Below, one piece after another: positions 53,090 to 62,246 of a stretch of DNA of 64,000 nucleotides. Positions within the stretch are counted from its first letter, which is position 1, and each line of letters begins with the position of its first letter. The translations under genes were made by a program, and so were the position numbers. The notes below the pieces were generated by a model. That model saw nothing but the letters and a program-made list of their open reading frames with translations, was not told where the DNA came from and searched no databases. Source of the stretch: Deltaproteobacteria bacterium (lineage in GTDB: Bacteria; JADJOY01); contig JADJOY010000001.1 in NCBI GenBank assembly GCA_016713535.1, positions 496,001 to 560,000 on the forward strand, read 5' to 3'.

Positions 53090-53944
53090 TCAAGAAACGC
53101 GTGCCCGCAGTTCGCCGTCCGTGAGGTCGAGGCGGTGCTCGAGCTCGATGGACTCGACGTCCGCGATCGGCTCGCCGAGGAGGCGCGTGCCGACGCGCAC
53201 GAAGGTCGTGGGGGCGTCGGTGACCAGGAAGCGGATCGGAGCGCTCGGTGGGAGGCGCCGTCCGAGGCGCTCGACCCGCATGGCACGCGCAACCTCGCGC
53301 GCGGTTTCCTCGGCCGAATCGACGAGGCGCACCTCGGGTCCCATCGCCGCGGCGATCGCACGCTCGAGGAGCGGGTAGTGAGTGCACCCCAGGATCAGCG
53401 TGTCGACCCGCGCCGCGCCGAGGTCGGCCAGGTAGTGCTCGCAGACCTGGCGCGCCACGTCGGTCTCTTCCCAGCCCTCCTCGGCCAGCGGGACGAGCAA
53501 GGGGCAGGCGCGCGCATGGACCTCGATTCCGGGCGAGAGCGCTTCCAGGGTTCGGACGTACGCGCCGGAGTCGACGGTGCTGCGTGTGCCGATCACGCCG
53601 ACGCGGTTCACTCGGGTGGCAGCAACGGCGGCCCGCGCGCCGGCCTCGACGACACCGAACACCGGGAACCGCGCCAGGTCGACGAGCGCCGTTTGCGCGA
53701 GCGACGACGCGGTGTTGCAGGCGACCACCAGCGCCTTGATGCCGCGGGCGCTGAACTCGTCCGCGGCCTCGAGAGCGTAGCGGGTCACGGTCGCGGGTGA
53801 CTTGGTGCCGTATGGAACCCGGGCCGTATCGCCCAGATAGAGGAACGCCTCTCCGGGCAACGCCCGGCGAAGAGCCCGCAGGACGGTCAGGCCCCCGATC
53901 CCGGAGTCGAAGACCCCGATGGGCCGGTCGCGTACCTCGGACAT
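53090..53944 (-). CDS. murI: Glutamate racemase
   Basis: Makes D-glutamate for peptidoglycan. 284 residues from ATG 53944. IGVFDSGIGGLTVLRALRRA, LGDTARVPYGTKS, VVACNTASSLA with the first catalytic Cys, VGVIGTRSTVDSGAY, and LILGCTHYPLLE with the second catalytic Cys. Both Cys and the His next to the second are in place. Length is the family norm. Downstream on the same strand is the small conserved protein and the ftsEX unit, so cell-wall genes cluster here. Confidence 0.95.
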   Translation of the reverse strand: MSEVRDRPIGVFDSGIGGLTVLRALRRALPGEAFLYLGDTARVPYGTKSPATVTRYALEAADEFSARGIKALVVACNTASSLAQTALVDLARFPVFGVVEAGARAAVAATRVNRVGVIGTRSTVDSGAYVRTLEALSPGIEVHARACPLLVPLAEEGWEETDVARQVCEHYLADLGAARVDTLILGCTHYPLLERAIAAAMGPEVRLVDSAEETAREVARAMRVERLGRRLPPSAPIRFLVTDAPTTFVRVGTRLLGEPIADVESIELEHRLDLTDGELRARVS

Positions 53945-53975
53945 GAGAGGATCTCGGGCTCGGGCTCTCGCGCGT

Positions 53976-54506
53976 TCAGCGGTACACCAGCAGCACGATC
54001 GAGGTCTGGTCCACGATTTGGTGGGTCTGCGGGTCGACCGAGAAGTCCGAGATCACGACGTTGGTGCCGCCGAGCGCTTGGCCGAGGATCCGTCGTTCGA
54101 CGCTCTGATCGGCGAGCGCGCTCGTGGGGGGCGCAAGTCGGAACACCGATCGCCGGCCCTGGCAGCGCGAGGGAATCAATTGCCCTGGGAACGTCGCCGC
54201 GAGGTTCTTGGGGTGAGCGGCGGTCGGCGACATCCCCAGCTTCGCCTGGTAAAACCGCAGAACTTGATCATACCCGTCGCCCGTCACATAGGTCTCGAAC
54301 CGCTCGAGCACGGGCGCCCTGGAGGCGCCCGATCGGACGGGGCCAGGTTGCGAGCCGATCACCAAGGTCATGCCCGGGTAGGGCGGCACCACCGCGCTCG
54401 CAGCGGTGCCGGACTTGGGCGCCGTGGCGGGTCGTTCTCCGGTCTCAGCGCGAACCGGAGCACCGATCGCCACCACCAGCAGCAGTGCACGGACGACACG
54501 ACGCAT
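53976..54506 (-). CDS. Secreted protein of unknown function
   Basis: About 176 residues from ATG 54506; a GTG 7 codons upstream (54527) is possible. A signal peptide is clear (RRVVRALLLVVAIGAPVRA, cleavage near ETG). The mature part has PPYPGMTLVIGSQPG, a stretch FETYVTGDGYDQVLRFYQAK, then LGMSPTAAHPKNLAATFPGQ and ending VVISDFSVDPQTHQIVDQTS. No family recognised. The tyrosine-rich helix and C-terminal strands suggest a small periplasmic alpha/beta domain. It is upstream of murI and divergent from the Tad operon with 42 bases between, so may share that regulatory region. Confidence 0.65.
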   Translation of the reverse strand: MRRVVRALLLVVAIGAPVRAETGERPATAPKSGTAASAVVPPYPGMTLVIGSQPGPVRSGASRAPVLERFETYVTGDGYDQVLRFYQAKLGMSPTAAHPKNLAATFPGQLIPSRCQGRRSVFRLAPPTSALADQSVERRILGQALGGTNVVISDFSVDPQTHQIVDQTSIVLLVYR

Positions 54507-54548
54507 GAGCGAGAAAGAGCCTAGCACGCGGATCCAGGGGCGCGACGG

Positions 54549-55079
54549 ATGATCCTCGAGCCCCGTGACGCGCTGGTGGTGGTGCTGGCGGCCGCCGGTG
54601 CCGCGAGCGACGTTCGTTCCCGCCGAATCCCGAACCTCCTCACTGTCGGAGCGGCTGCGACCGCCGTCGTGCTGGGAGTGGTCGAAGGCGGATGGCCAGG
54701 GCTCGTCGATGCGCTCGCCGGCCTCGGCATGGGGTTGGCGCTACTCGGTGCGCCATTCGCACTCGGCATCGCGGGCGCGGGCGACGTGAAGTTTCTCATG
54801 GCGTTCGGGGCGTTCCTCGGTCCCCGCCGCACCGTAGAGGCGTTCATCTGGGCGACAGCCGCGGGTGGACTCCTGGCCGTCGCTGTGCTAGGGGTGTCGC
54901 CACGAGCTCGCACTCGAGTCCTAACATCCTGGATTCAATTCAAAAACCTCTTGTACACCCGTGATGCTTCCGTGTTGAAGCCCGAAACCCGCAGCGATAC
55001 AATCGGCGTGCCGTACGGGCTGGCCTTGGCAGCGGGCGCTGTCATCGCCCAACTCGGGCGCGGATTTCTCCTTGGCTGA
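54549..55079 (+). CDS. cpaA: Tad prepilin peptidase (CpaA/TadV, aspartic membrane protease)
   Basis: Cleaves Flp-type prepilins at the inner membrane. 176 residues from ATG 54549. Catalytic Asp residues are in GAASDVRSRRIPN (near residue 21) and GIAGAGDVKFLMAFG (GxGD, near 78). Five or so hydrophobic helices, no N-terminal methylase part, as in TadV/CpaA. It begins the Tad operon, with a short gap after the divergent secreted-protein gene. No flp pilin gene is seen next to it. Confidence 0.9.
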   Translation: MILEPRDALVVVLAAAGAASDVRSRRIPNLLTVGAAATAVVLGVVEGGWPGLVDALAGLGMGLALLGAPFALGIAGAGDVKFLMAFGAFLGPRRTVEAFIWATAAGGLLAVAVLGVSPRARTRVLTSWIQFKNLLYTRDASVLKPETRSDTIGVPYGLALAAGAVIAQLGRGFLLG

Positions 55080-55127
55080 CACGCAACCCACGAGCAGCGC
55101 GCGGCACAACCGCCGAGTCTGGACTCC

Positions 55128-55541
55128 ATGACTCGTGGGGTTGCGACGCTGTCCGTCGAGCGTGGCCAAGCTACGCTCGAACTAGCCATTTTCCTTCCTT
55201 TTTTCCTGCTTCTGCTTCTTGGCTCGATCGAGCTTGGCAATGCCTGGCACGTAGCCAACAAGGTCGCGCAGGCTGCCCACGAGGGCGTCGAGCACGTTCG
55301 CCGCACAGGGCAGCTCGACTCCGCCGAGGTGAACACGATCGTCGCAGCCGTCGCGGGCCCGGATGCGACGGCCTCGTTATCGTCTCGCACTGCCACGTCG
55401 GTGCGCGAGGCCCGCTTGGTCACCGTCGACGTCGAGGTGCGCCAGCCGTTGCTGACGGGGCCCTTCCTCAAGCTGTTCTCGGTGTTCCGCTCGGGCACGA
55501 TCCGCATCGAGCGCTCGGCCACCGCGTTGGTGATGTCATGA
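55128..55541 (+). CDS. tadE: TadE-like pseudopilin (first copy)
   Basis: 137 residues from ATG 55128. Short basic lead, then ERGQATLELAIFLPFFLLLL, the TadE-type N-terminal motif with an invariant-type Glu and a long helix, and a periplasmic tail with alternating strands (VTVDVEVRQPLLTGPFLKLF). TadE and TadF proteins are minor pilins of the tight-adherence system, cleaved by the prepilin peptidase before the Glu-rich helix. The stop overlaps the next gene (ATGA at 55538). Confidence 0.9.
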   Translation: MTRGVATLSVERGQATLELAIFLPFFLLLLLGSIELGNAWHVANKVAQAAHEGVEHVRRTGQLDSAEVNTIVAAVAGPDATASLSSRTATSVREARLVTVDVEVRQPLLTGPFLKLFSVFRSGTIRIERSATALVMS

Positions 55542-56002
55542 CCACGGGTGGGGCGATTCGTCGCACGTACGCCGCGTCGATCGGCGACGACCGCGGGCAG
55601 TCGACGATCGAGTTCGCGTTCGTCCTGCCCTTCTTCCTGTTGCTGTTCCTCGCCACGATCGAGCTCGGGATCGCCTGGAGCGCGTCCTCCGCTACCGCGG
55701 CGGCCGCGAAAGAAGGGGCCGAGTACGCGCGTCGGCAGGTTCCGTTCTCGCCGGCGGTCGTGACACGCGCCAACGAGATCGCCGCGAAGTACCTCGCGGC
55801 CTATACGCGGTCTGGTGGCACGGCGGTGGCCAGCGTTCGCAGCGGTGAGCTCGTCGGTGAGAAAACCGTGACGGTCGAGGTCGACCTGCAGTATCCATTG
55901 CTCACCGGAGCGTTCTTGCGCAGCATCAAGTTCGGCGCCGAGCCGGTGTTCGGAGACGGCAACATCACGATTCGTCGAGAGGCTCGGGTCCTGATTCTGT
56001 GA
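55538..56002 (+). CDS. tadF: TadE/TadF-like pseudopilin (second copy)
   Basis: 154 residues from ATG 55538. DDRGQSTIEFAFVLPFFLLL and then FLATIELGIAW form the pilin-like helix; the tail (VTVEVDLQYPLLTGAFLRSI) is like that of the first copy, so the two arose by duplication. Paired TadE/F minor pilins are normal in Tad loci. Placing the Glu next to the helix start is consistent with CpaA processing. cpaB follows 79 bases on. Which of the two is TadE in function is not resolved. Confidence 0.88.
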   Translation: MTTGGAIRRTYAASIGDDRGQSTIEFAFVLPFFLLLFLATIELGIAWSASSATAAAAKEGAEYARRQVPFSPAVVTRANEIAAKYLAAYTRSGGTAVASVRSGELVGEKTVTVEVDLQYPLLTGAFLRSIKFGAEPVFGDGNITIRREARVLIL

Positions 56003-56081
56003 CCGTGACACACGACTTCGGTGGGGATGGACCCGCCGTGAACCAGGACCCGCTTCGCCTGCGAAGCGAGGGAGCGACCGA

Positions 56082-56984
56082 GTGGACACCAAGCGTCCGG
56101 TGATTTTGCTAGTGGTGTTCGCGGCCGTGTCGGCGCTGGTGGCCGGCTGGCTGTACCAGCGCCTGGCGAGCGCCGCGGCCCGCGGCGATCGCGCCGACAC
56201 GGTGATGGTCGCCACAGCGACCCAGGACTTGGTGCCCGGGACCCGGATCGGCGCCGATCTCGCGGGCACCGCCTTCACTCGGCGAGCGTGGCCGCGGGAG
56301 CTCGTCCCGCCCGATGCCGTCGATCGAGCGGAGTCGGTCGTGGGGCAGGTCGTTCGCGCGCCGATCTACGCCGGGGAGCCCCTCTACCGGTTCAAGCTCG
56401 CGTCCGGCGAGGCTGGTGGAGTGCTCTCCGCGGTGGTGAGCGACGGGATGCGGGCGTTCACCGTGCCGGTCGACGAGGTGAGCGGCGTCGGAGGGTACGT
56501 GCTCTCCGGTGCTTACGTGGACGTGATCGGCACGTTCCGCAACGTGCGCGAATCGATGTTCGGCCAACCTCGTGGCGAGACCTTCTCCAAGGTGATTCTC
56601 GAGCGGGTGAAAGTCCTTGCGTCGGGTCCCCAGATGGAGCAGAACGACATCGGCGTTCGCACCCGAGCGGGGGCTGCGTCCAGCCGCTCCAGCCTCTTGA
56701 GCCGCGACAAGACCACGCCGACGAGCGCGACCCTACTGGTGACGCCAGCACAAGCCGAGAGCCTCGCGCTGGCGGTGAAGGAAGGTTCGATCCACCTCGC
56801 GCTGCGAAATTACCTCGACGAGGCGGCGGGGCAGACGAGCGGCGTGACCAAGCAGGAGCTCCTCGGCCTAGCCGAGGTCCTGCCCGAGCCCATGCCGCAT
56901 GGGCGAGCGCTGGCGGCGCCCGAGCCCACAGGCCCGTCCGTCGAGGTGATCCGTGGCAGCGAGCGATCCTCGGTCAGCTTCTGA
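56082..56984 (+). CDS. cpaB: Flp pilus assembly protein CpaB (RcpC)
   Basis: 300 residues from GTG 56082, preceded by GCGAGGGAGCGACC. A helix VILLVVFAAVSALVAGWLYQ anchors it in the inner membrane, then the periplasmic part has a SAF-like domain (ATQDLVPGTRIGADLAGTAF, GQVVRAPIYAGEPLYRFKLA) and the CpaB core (RAFTVPVDEVSGVGGYVLSG, VDVIGTF), with VTPAQAESLALAVKEGSIHL near residue 225. It supports the secretin in the Tad pore. Confidence 0.92.
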   Translation: MDTKRPVILLVVFAAVSALVAGWLYQRLASAAARGDRADTVMVATATQDLVPGTRIGADLAGTAFTRRAWPRELVPPDAVDRAESVVGQVVRAPIYAGEPLYRFKLASGEAGGVLSAVVSDGMRAFTVPVDEVSGVGGYVLSGAYVDVIGTFRNVRESMFGQPRGETFSKVILERVKVLASGPQMEQNDIGVRTRAGAASSRSSLLSRDKTTPTSATLLVTPAQAESLALAVKEGSIHLALRNYLDEAAGQTSGVTKQELLGLAEVLPEPMPHGRALAAPEPTGPSVEVIRGSERSSVSF

Positions 56985-57030
56985 GGCTGAGCGAGGAACC
57001 GGTCAGGCGAGTGCGAGAGGACACGACAGG

Positions 57031-57833
57031 ATGAGCGGAATGCCACGACGACATCGGCCTGCGGGAAGCTGGGGACGTCGCCTGGCGCTGTGGTGCGGCG
57101 CGGCGTTCGCCGTGGCGGGTTCCGCGGGCGCGGGACCCGCCGCGGAGTCGCTGAAGGTGTCGGTCGGGCACAGCGTGTCGGTGCCACTCGGATCGCCGGT
57201 TGCGAAGATCAGCGACGCGGATGCGTCCGTGGTCGGATATTTCCTCAATACGCCGGATCAGATCGAGGTGGTGGGCCGCGGTACCGGCCGGTCGCCGCTC
57301 AGGGTTCGCCTGGCAGACGGCTCCTCGCGATTCTTCGAAGTCGACGTCGTCGTGCCCGAATCGATGGGCGGCGAGCCCGAGCCGATCGTCGTGACGTCCG
57401 CGACGGCGGCCGCCTACGCCGCGTCCCCGGCAGGTGGCGCGTCCGCGGCGGTTGCGCCGGACGATGCATCGACGCTGACGCTCGCCGTCGGTGAGTCGCA
57501 GTCCTTCGACGTCACGGGAGCGGCGACACGCATCGATGTGGCCACGGCTGGCGTCGTCGAGGTGGAGCGGAACCAGCCTGGTGAGGTCACGTTGATCGGC
57601 CGAGCACCGGGGAAACCGACCTGACCCTCGCCGGCGGTGGTGGAGCCGTGTCGCGGTACCGTGTTCGCGTGATGGGCAGAGCGGTGAGCCCCGCAAGCGA
57701 GCCGAGCGACATGCTGAGCGTGACCGAGGTGCCGTCGCGCGGTGGCGAGATCGCGCAACTGGACCTGCCGCCGCCGCCGCCCGAGCAGCCCGCCGAGTTG
57801 CCGCCTCCGCCGGCCCCGTCCTATCCGAGCTAA
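57031..57833 (+). CDS. cpaC: Tad secretin, N-terminal part with two pilus-assembly N domains (frameshifted)
   Basis: ATG 57031 (after GAGAGGACACGACAG) begins with a signal peptide (RRLALWCGAAFAVAGSAGAG). Two T2SS/T3SS pilus N-type beta domains follow: LKVSVGHSVSVPLGSPVAKI to FFEVDVVV, and LTLAVGESQSFDVTGAATRI to SRYRVRVMG. One G is missing in GGGG (57608-57611), which splits the frame; restored reading is RAPGETDLTLAGGGG. Then a Pro-rich stretch (LPPPPPEQPAEL) ends at TAA 57831-57833. The frame beyond the TAA continues into the secretin, so this and the next feature are probably one gene. Confidence 0.75.
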
Positions 57834-57884
57834 TCCGAGATCGGATCGTTTCCCAGGAATTTCGATTCTCCGCCCCCTGAGTTC

Positions 57885-59321
57885 GTGACGCCGGAGCACA
57901 TCGGAGAGCTCAAGAAGAGCATCGACGACCTGCGCGGTGAGATCGCGAGCCAGCATGCACGCGCGGACGCACCTCCGTCGGCCCCGCGAGCCGTCGCCGA
58001 GATCCAGCCGGCCCAGATCAAGGAGGCCGTCAAGGAGGCCCTCGAGGAGTCGCGGCCCGCCCCGGCCCCCGTGTGGCGCCCCGAGCCCCGTACGCCGGCC
58101 CCGGCGGCGCCAGCGCCTGCTCGCATCGACGTTGCGCCCGAGGCGCGCACGCCTGCACCTGCGCCTGTGCGGGTTCCCGCCGCGCCAGCCAAGCCGCAAG
58201 TGACGGAGGTGCCTCGTTCCAGCCCCGAGCTCGCTGCACCCGAGCTTCGGCCGATCGTGCGCATGGCCGACCTGCGTGACAACCTGCTCACTCTCGGCGT
58301 CGGGCGCTCGCGGGTCATCCTGCTCGACTCGCCGGCCAAGCGTGTGGCGGTGGCGAACCCGAACATCGGTGACGTCATCCTGGCCACTCCGTCGCAGCTC
58401 GGCGTGAACTGCAAGGGGGGTGGCACCACGGAGCTGGTCGTGTGGGACCGGAACGACCGCGGCATGCAGCTGAAGGTCCGCGTCGAAGCGCAGGGCAGCA
58501 CCGAGAAGCAGGTGCTTCTCAAGTGCAAGGTCGCCGAGGTCAAGCGGCAGGCCATGCGCGACCTCGGGATCGACATGGCAGTGCTTCTCGACTCCAACGT
58601 CGTGAAGGGCGGACTCGGTGTGGTGTCGCGCGGCGGTGGTGTTCTTCCCGGTGTGGTCCCCGGAACGGCCGGTGGTGACGTGCTCGGTAGTAACGGCACG
58701 CTCCCGACGAACTCCGACCTCACGATCTGGCAGCCCGACCGCGGCATCTATGCGTTCATCCAGGCCCTCGAGAAGCGCGGGGTGGCCCGGATCCTCGCGG
58801 AGCCCAACCTCGTCGCGATCAACGGTCAGGAAGCGAGCTTCCTCGCCGGCGGCGAGGTGCCGATCCCCATGGTCAACTCGGTGCAGAGTGGCGAGCTGCC
58901 GCGGGTCACCGTCGAGTTCAAGGAGTTCGGCGTGAAGCTCAATTTCCGCCCGACCATCCTCGACGACGAGACCATCTCGCTGCACGTGATGCCAGAGGTC
59001 TCGAGCCTGGACTACACGAACGGCGTCGTGCTCGAGGACTTCCGCATCCCGGCGCTGGACACCCGGCGCGCCGAGACCACCGTGCAGCTCCACGATGGCC
59101 AGTCGATCGTCATCGCCGGGTTGATGATGACCAAGAAGGAGCAGGGCGAGGAGAAGGTGCCCTGGCTCGGCGACGTCCCGGTCCTCGGTGCGTTGTTCCG
59201 GAGTGATAGCAACGACAACAGCGAGACCGAGCTCGTCATCCTGCTGACTGCGCGGATCGTGCGTCCGTTGCCCGCTGGCTCGACGCCTGCCCTGGCGTTC
59301 GACCGAGTGGCGACGCACTGA
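57885..59321 (+). CDS. cpaC: Tad secretin (CpaC/RcpA), secretin part
   Basis: Outer-membrane pore of the Tad system. The stretch is in the same frame as the upstream part after its TAA, and its formal GTG 57885 has no ribosome binding site, which argues for one protein. It has a Lys/Glu helix (IGELKKSIDDLRGEIASQHA), a Pro/Ala linker, a third N domain (DNLLTLGVGRSRVILLDSPA, VANPNIGDVILATPSQLGVN) and the secretin core (ALEKRGVARILAEPNLVAIN, GEVPIPMVNSVQSGELPRVT, FGVKLNFRPTILDDETISLH, QSIVIAGLMMTKKEQGEEKV). The end TELVILLTARIVRPL is typical of the family. 478 residues as annotated. Confidence 0.88.
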   Translation: MTPEHIGELKKSIDDLRGEIASQHARADAPPSAPRAVAEIQPAQIKEAVKEALEESRPAPAPVWRPEPRTPAPAAPAPARIDVAPEARTPAPAPVRVPAAPAKPQVTEVPRSSPELAAPELRPIVRMADLRDNLLTLGVGRSRVILLDSPAKRVAVANPNIGDVILATPSQLGVNCKGGGTTELVVWDRNDRGMQLKVRVEAQGSTEKQVLLKCKVAEVKRQAMRDLGIDMAVLLDSNVVKGGLGVVSRGGGVLPGVVPGTAGGDVLGSNGTLPTNSDLTIWQPDRGIYAFIQALEKRGVARILAEPNLVAINGQEASFLAGGEVPIPMVNSVQSGELPRVTVEFKEFGVKLNFRPTILDDETISLHVMPEVSSLDYTNGVVLEDFRIPALDTRRAETTVQLHDGQSIVIAGLMMTKKEQGEEKVPWLGDVPVLGALFRSDSNDNSETELVILLTARIVRPLPAGSTPALAFDRVATH

Positions 59322-59353
59322 CACTCGTCCCGCCCCACACCCGGGTTCGGCGC

Positions 59354-60826
59354 ATGCGCGCGCCTCTGCATCGCGATGAGTCGGGGCAGGCGATCCTGCT
59401 GTTCGCGGTCGGGTTGCTCCTGGTCGTGACGATCGTGGCGGTGGTACTCGACGTCGGCATCGTCGCGACCGCTCGCACCGAGCTCGAGGACGCGACGGGA
59501 CAGGCCGCGCTCGCGGGTGCGACCCGGTTCGACGAGTGCCCGAAGCCGGCGCCATCGGTGCTCGGCGACGTGCGTGCACGCGCCGACGAGGTCGCGCAGG
59601 CGAACGCGGTTGCGGGAGTGGGACTCGGTCTGGCGCCCGTCAGCGACGTAGAGGTCGGGTTCACCCTCCCGCTCACACAGGAGTACGCCAAGTCGCCCTC
59701 CGGTGAGGAATACAAGGCCAACACCGTAAGGGTCACGGGTCGTCGCAACGATTCGGCACCGGATGGCCCGGTACCACTCGTGATGGGCGGCGTGTTGGGA
59801 ACCGCCGAGTCCCCGACCAGCAGCCAGGCCTGGGCGATCGCCGACGGCCCCGGCTACATCAACACGGACCTCGCGCTCGCGCTCAACGAGTGTGGTGTGC
59901 TCTCGGCGTTCGGCGCCGGTCAGGGACCGGTGCCGTATCCGCTGAGCGTCGACATGGACTCGCCGGATTTCGGGCGCGGCTCGTTCGGCGTGCGGCCGGG
60001 GAGCCCGAGCGCGCGTGACTACGCCATCTGCCCGCCCCCCGTGACACCGATCTTTCCGGAGCTCATCGCCAACCCACCCTTTTCGGCGGATCTGAACTGC
60101 AGCAACGAGATCCTCTACACATCGGCGGCGATCGGCTTCAACATGCTCTGCGACGGGAGCTCCGAGCCGCCATCGATCTGCACGTTCCTTGGCGATCTCT
60201 TCGGCGAGCCGATCATGCAGGTGCACGACGACCTGCTGTTGCAGAGCTCGTTCTTGCAGCCCGAGCTCGCCTTCACGTTCGGCAACGGCGACCTGTCGGG
60301 TCTGATCGGTGAGTACGTGGTGCCGGTCTACTCGAGCCAGGAGATTCGCGAGTTCGAGAGCTTCGACTTCACCTCGATCTTCGTGCAGTCGATCCCGCTG
60401 CCGCCGCTCGAGCTAGTGAGCCCGGTGTTCGGCACCCTCGATGTCGGGCTCGTGATCGACCTCGGCTGGCCGAACTTGCCCGTCACGGTGAAGTACGCGC
60501 CCACGGTCGGCTTCGCGAAGTACAGGGTGACGAACGCGACGCCGGTGATGAAGACGATCGTGCTCACGGTGTCGCTGGATCTCGGGTCGTGCTCCGCGAC
60601 CGGCGGGTTGTGCGACGGGGTCGATTGCTGCGCCCTGCTCGACCTGCTGCTCTTTCCGCTCGAGCTCGACGTCGAGCTGCCGATCGTGTCCGGGATCGAT
60701 TTCGAGGGCGAGATCGTCCGGGGCGAAAAGGTCGACACCTGGTTGCCCGGCGGCGTGAACTTCGGGATCTCGGCGACGGGTGGTACCGGACCTCGTCTCA
60801 TCGATCCGTCGAACAACGGGAACTGA
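59354..60826 (+). CDS. tadG: TadG-like pilus assembly protein
   Basis: 490 residues from ATG 59354. RDESGQAILLFAVGLLLVVT and then IVAVVLDVGIVATARTELED carry the TadE/G N-terminal helix. TGQAALAGATRF after it is also typical of TadG. The long C-terminal part is of a kind I do not recognise: Cys residues in pairs (CPKPAPS, CPPPV, NCSNE, LCDGSS, CTFL, SCSATGGLCDGVDCCALL) and strand-rich stretches (LPPLELVSPVFGTLDVGLVI). No von Willebrand A domain is evident, unlike many TadG proteins. It is between the secretin and cpaF. Confidence 0.8.
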   Translation: MRAPLHRDESGQAILLFAVGLLLVVTIVAVVLDVGIVATARTELEDATGQAALAGATRFDECPKPAPSVLGDVRARADEVAQANAVAGVGLGLAPVSDVEVGFTLPLTQEYAKSPSGEEYKANTVRVTGRRNDSAPDGPVPLVMGGVLGTAESPTSSQAWAIADGPGYINTDLALALNECGVLSAFGAGQGPVPYPLSVDMDSPDFGRGSFGVRPGSPSARDYAICPPPVTPIFPELIANPPFSADLNCSNEILYTSAAIGFNMLCDGSSEPPSICTFLGDLFGEPIMQVHDDLLLQSSFLQPELAFTFGNGDLSGLIGEYVVPVYSSQEIREFESFDFTSIFVQSIPLPPLELVSPVFGTLDVGLVIDLGWPNLPVTVKYAPTVGFAKYRVTNATPVMKTIVLTVSLDLGSCSATGGLCDGVDCCALLDLLLFPLELDVELPIVSGIDFEGEIVRGEKVDTWLPGGVNFGISATGGTGPRLIDPSNNGN

Positions 60827-60905
60827 CCGAGTGGAACCCTGCTAACATGCCGCGCGCGGCGCTCGGTGGTGACGAGCCACCTTAGGTGGACCGAGGGACA
60901 TCGCG

Positions 60906-62246
60906 ATGGGTCTTCGAGAGCGTTGGGGTGGTCAGTCGCGCCGGACGTCCGACGGAGAGGCGCCGGGCGGTGGGGCGTCGAGGGACGATAGCTTCAAGGC
61001 CGAGCTCCATCAGCGCGTCATCGATCGGCTCGACTTCGCCGCGCTCGACACCCTCGACCCGGATGCCCTGAAGCGTCAGGTCCGAAGCGTCGTTGCATCG
61101 CTCCTCGACCAGGAGCGTGTCGGCGTGACCGGAGCCGAGCGGGAGAAGCTCGTCGAGGAGCTCGTCCACGAGACGGTCGGCTTCGGACCGCTCGAGATCC
61201 TCCTCGCCGACCCGGCCATCACCGACATCCTCGTGAACGGGTTCGAGGAGGTCTACGTCGAGCGCTTCGGCAAGCTCGAGCGTAGCCCGGTGGTGTTCCG
61301 CGACGACGACCATCTGAAGCTCATCATCGACCGCATCGTCGCGAAGGTCGGTCGGCGCATCGACGAGGCCTCACCGATGGTGGACGCGCGCCTGCCCGAC
61401 GGCTCGCGAGTCAACGCCATCATCCCGCCGCTCTCCATCGACGGGCCGTGCCTGTCGATCCGTCGCTTCTTCGCTGAACGACTGACGATGGACGATCTGC
61501 TGTCGCTCGGCTCCATCACGCTGCCGATCGCGACGCTCCTCAGGGCTGCCGTCCGTGCGCGGCTCAACCTCCTGGTGAGCGGCGGAACGGGCGTCGGCAA
61601 GACCACGTTGCTCAACATCGTGTCGGGCTACATCCCGCCCAGTGAGCGGATCGTCACCATCGAGGACTCGGCGGAGCTCCGACTTCTCCAGGACCACGTC
61701 GTGAGGCTCGAGACGCGGCCCGTGAACGTCGAGGGCCGCGGCGAGGTGACGCAGCGCGACCTGCTGCGCAACAGCTTGCGAATGCGGCCCGACCGAATCA
61801 TCGTCGGCGAGGTGCGTGGCAACGAAGTGTTCGACATGCTGCAGGCGATGAACACCGGTCACGACGGCTCGATCGCCACCATCCACGCCAATTCGCCACG
61901 AGATGCGCTGCACCGACTCGAGATGATGATGTTGCTGTCAGGCATCTCGATGCCCGAGCACACCATCCGGGAGCAGATTGCCTCCGCGATCCAGCTTCTC
62001 GTCAACGCGGTGCGCTTCGCGGACGGTAGCCGGCGGATCACGCGAGTGTCGGAGATCGTCGGGATGGCGGGAGATGCGATCGTCGTCGAGGACGTGTGGG
62101 TGTTCGAGCGTCGCGGCGTCGACGCGGACGGGAAGGTGCTGGGACGGTTTCGCACCACCGGATACCGGCCGCGGTTCCTTCCGCTGCTCGAAGCCTGTGG
62201 CGAGAACCTGCCGGACGGCATGTTCGAGCCGAGTGAGGGCGCATGA
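60906..62246 (+). CDS. cpaF: Tad secretion ATPase CpaF/TadA
   Basis: Cytoplasmic hexameric ATPase that powers Tad pilus assembly. 446 residues from ATG 60906. [20 protein letters not shown], the segment [20 protein letters not shown], Walker [21 protein letters not shown], Asp box [12 protein letters not shown], Walker [21 protein letters not shown] and His box [20 protein letters not shown]. Between tadG and this gene there is no TadZ/CpaE gene, which usually precedes cpaF. The stop overlaps tadB (ATGA at 62243). Confidence 0.95.
   Translation: MGLRERWGGQSRRTSDGEAPGGGASRDDSFKAELHQRVIDRLDFAALDTLDPDALKRQVRSVVASLLDQERVGVTGAEREKLVEELVHETVGFGPLEILLADPAITDILVNGFEEVYVERFGKLERSPVVFRDDDHLKLIIDRIVAKVGRRIDEASPMVDARLPDGSRVNAIIPPLSIDGPCLSIRRFFAERLTMDDLLSLGSITLPIATLLRAAVRARLNLLVSGGTGVGKTTLLNIVSGYIPPSERIVTIEDSAELRLLQDHVVRLETRPVNVEGRGEVTQRDLLRNSLRMRPDRIIVGEVRGNEVFDMLQAMNTGHDGSIATIHANSPRDALHRLEMMMLLSGISMPEHTIREQIASAIQLLVNAVRFADGSRRITRVSEIVGMAGDAIVVEDVWVFERRGVDADGKVLGRFRTTGYRPRFLPLLEACGENLPDGMFEPSEGA

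Noticed and set aside
57414-59579. 721-codon minus-strand frame over the secretin
   Set aside because: Shadow of the secretin gene; low-complexity His/Arg/Asp composition, no motif.
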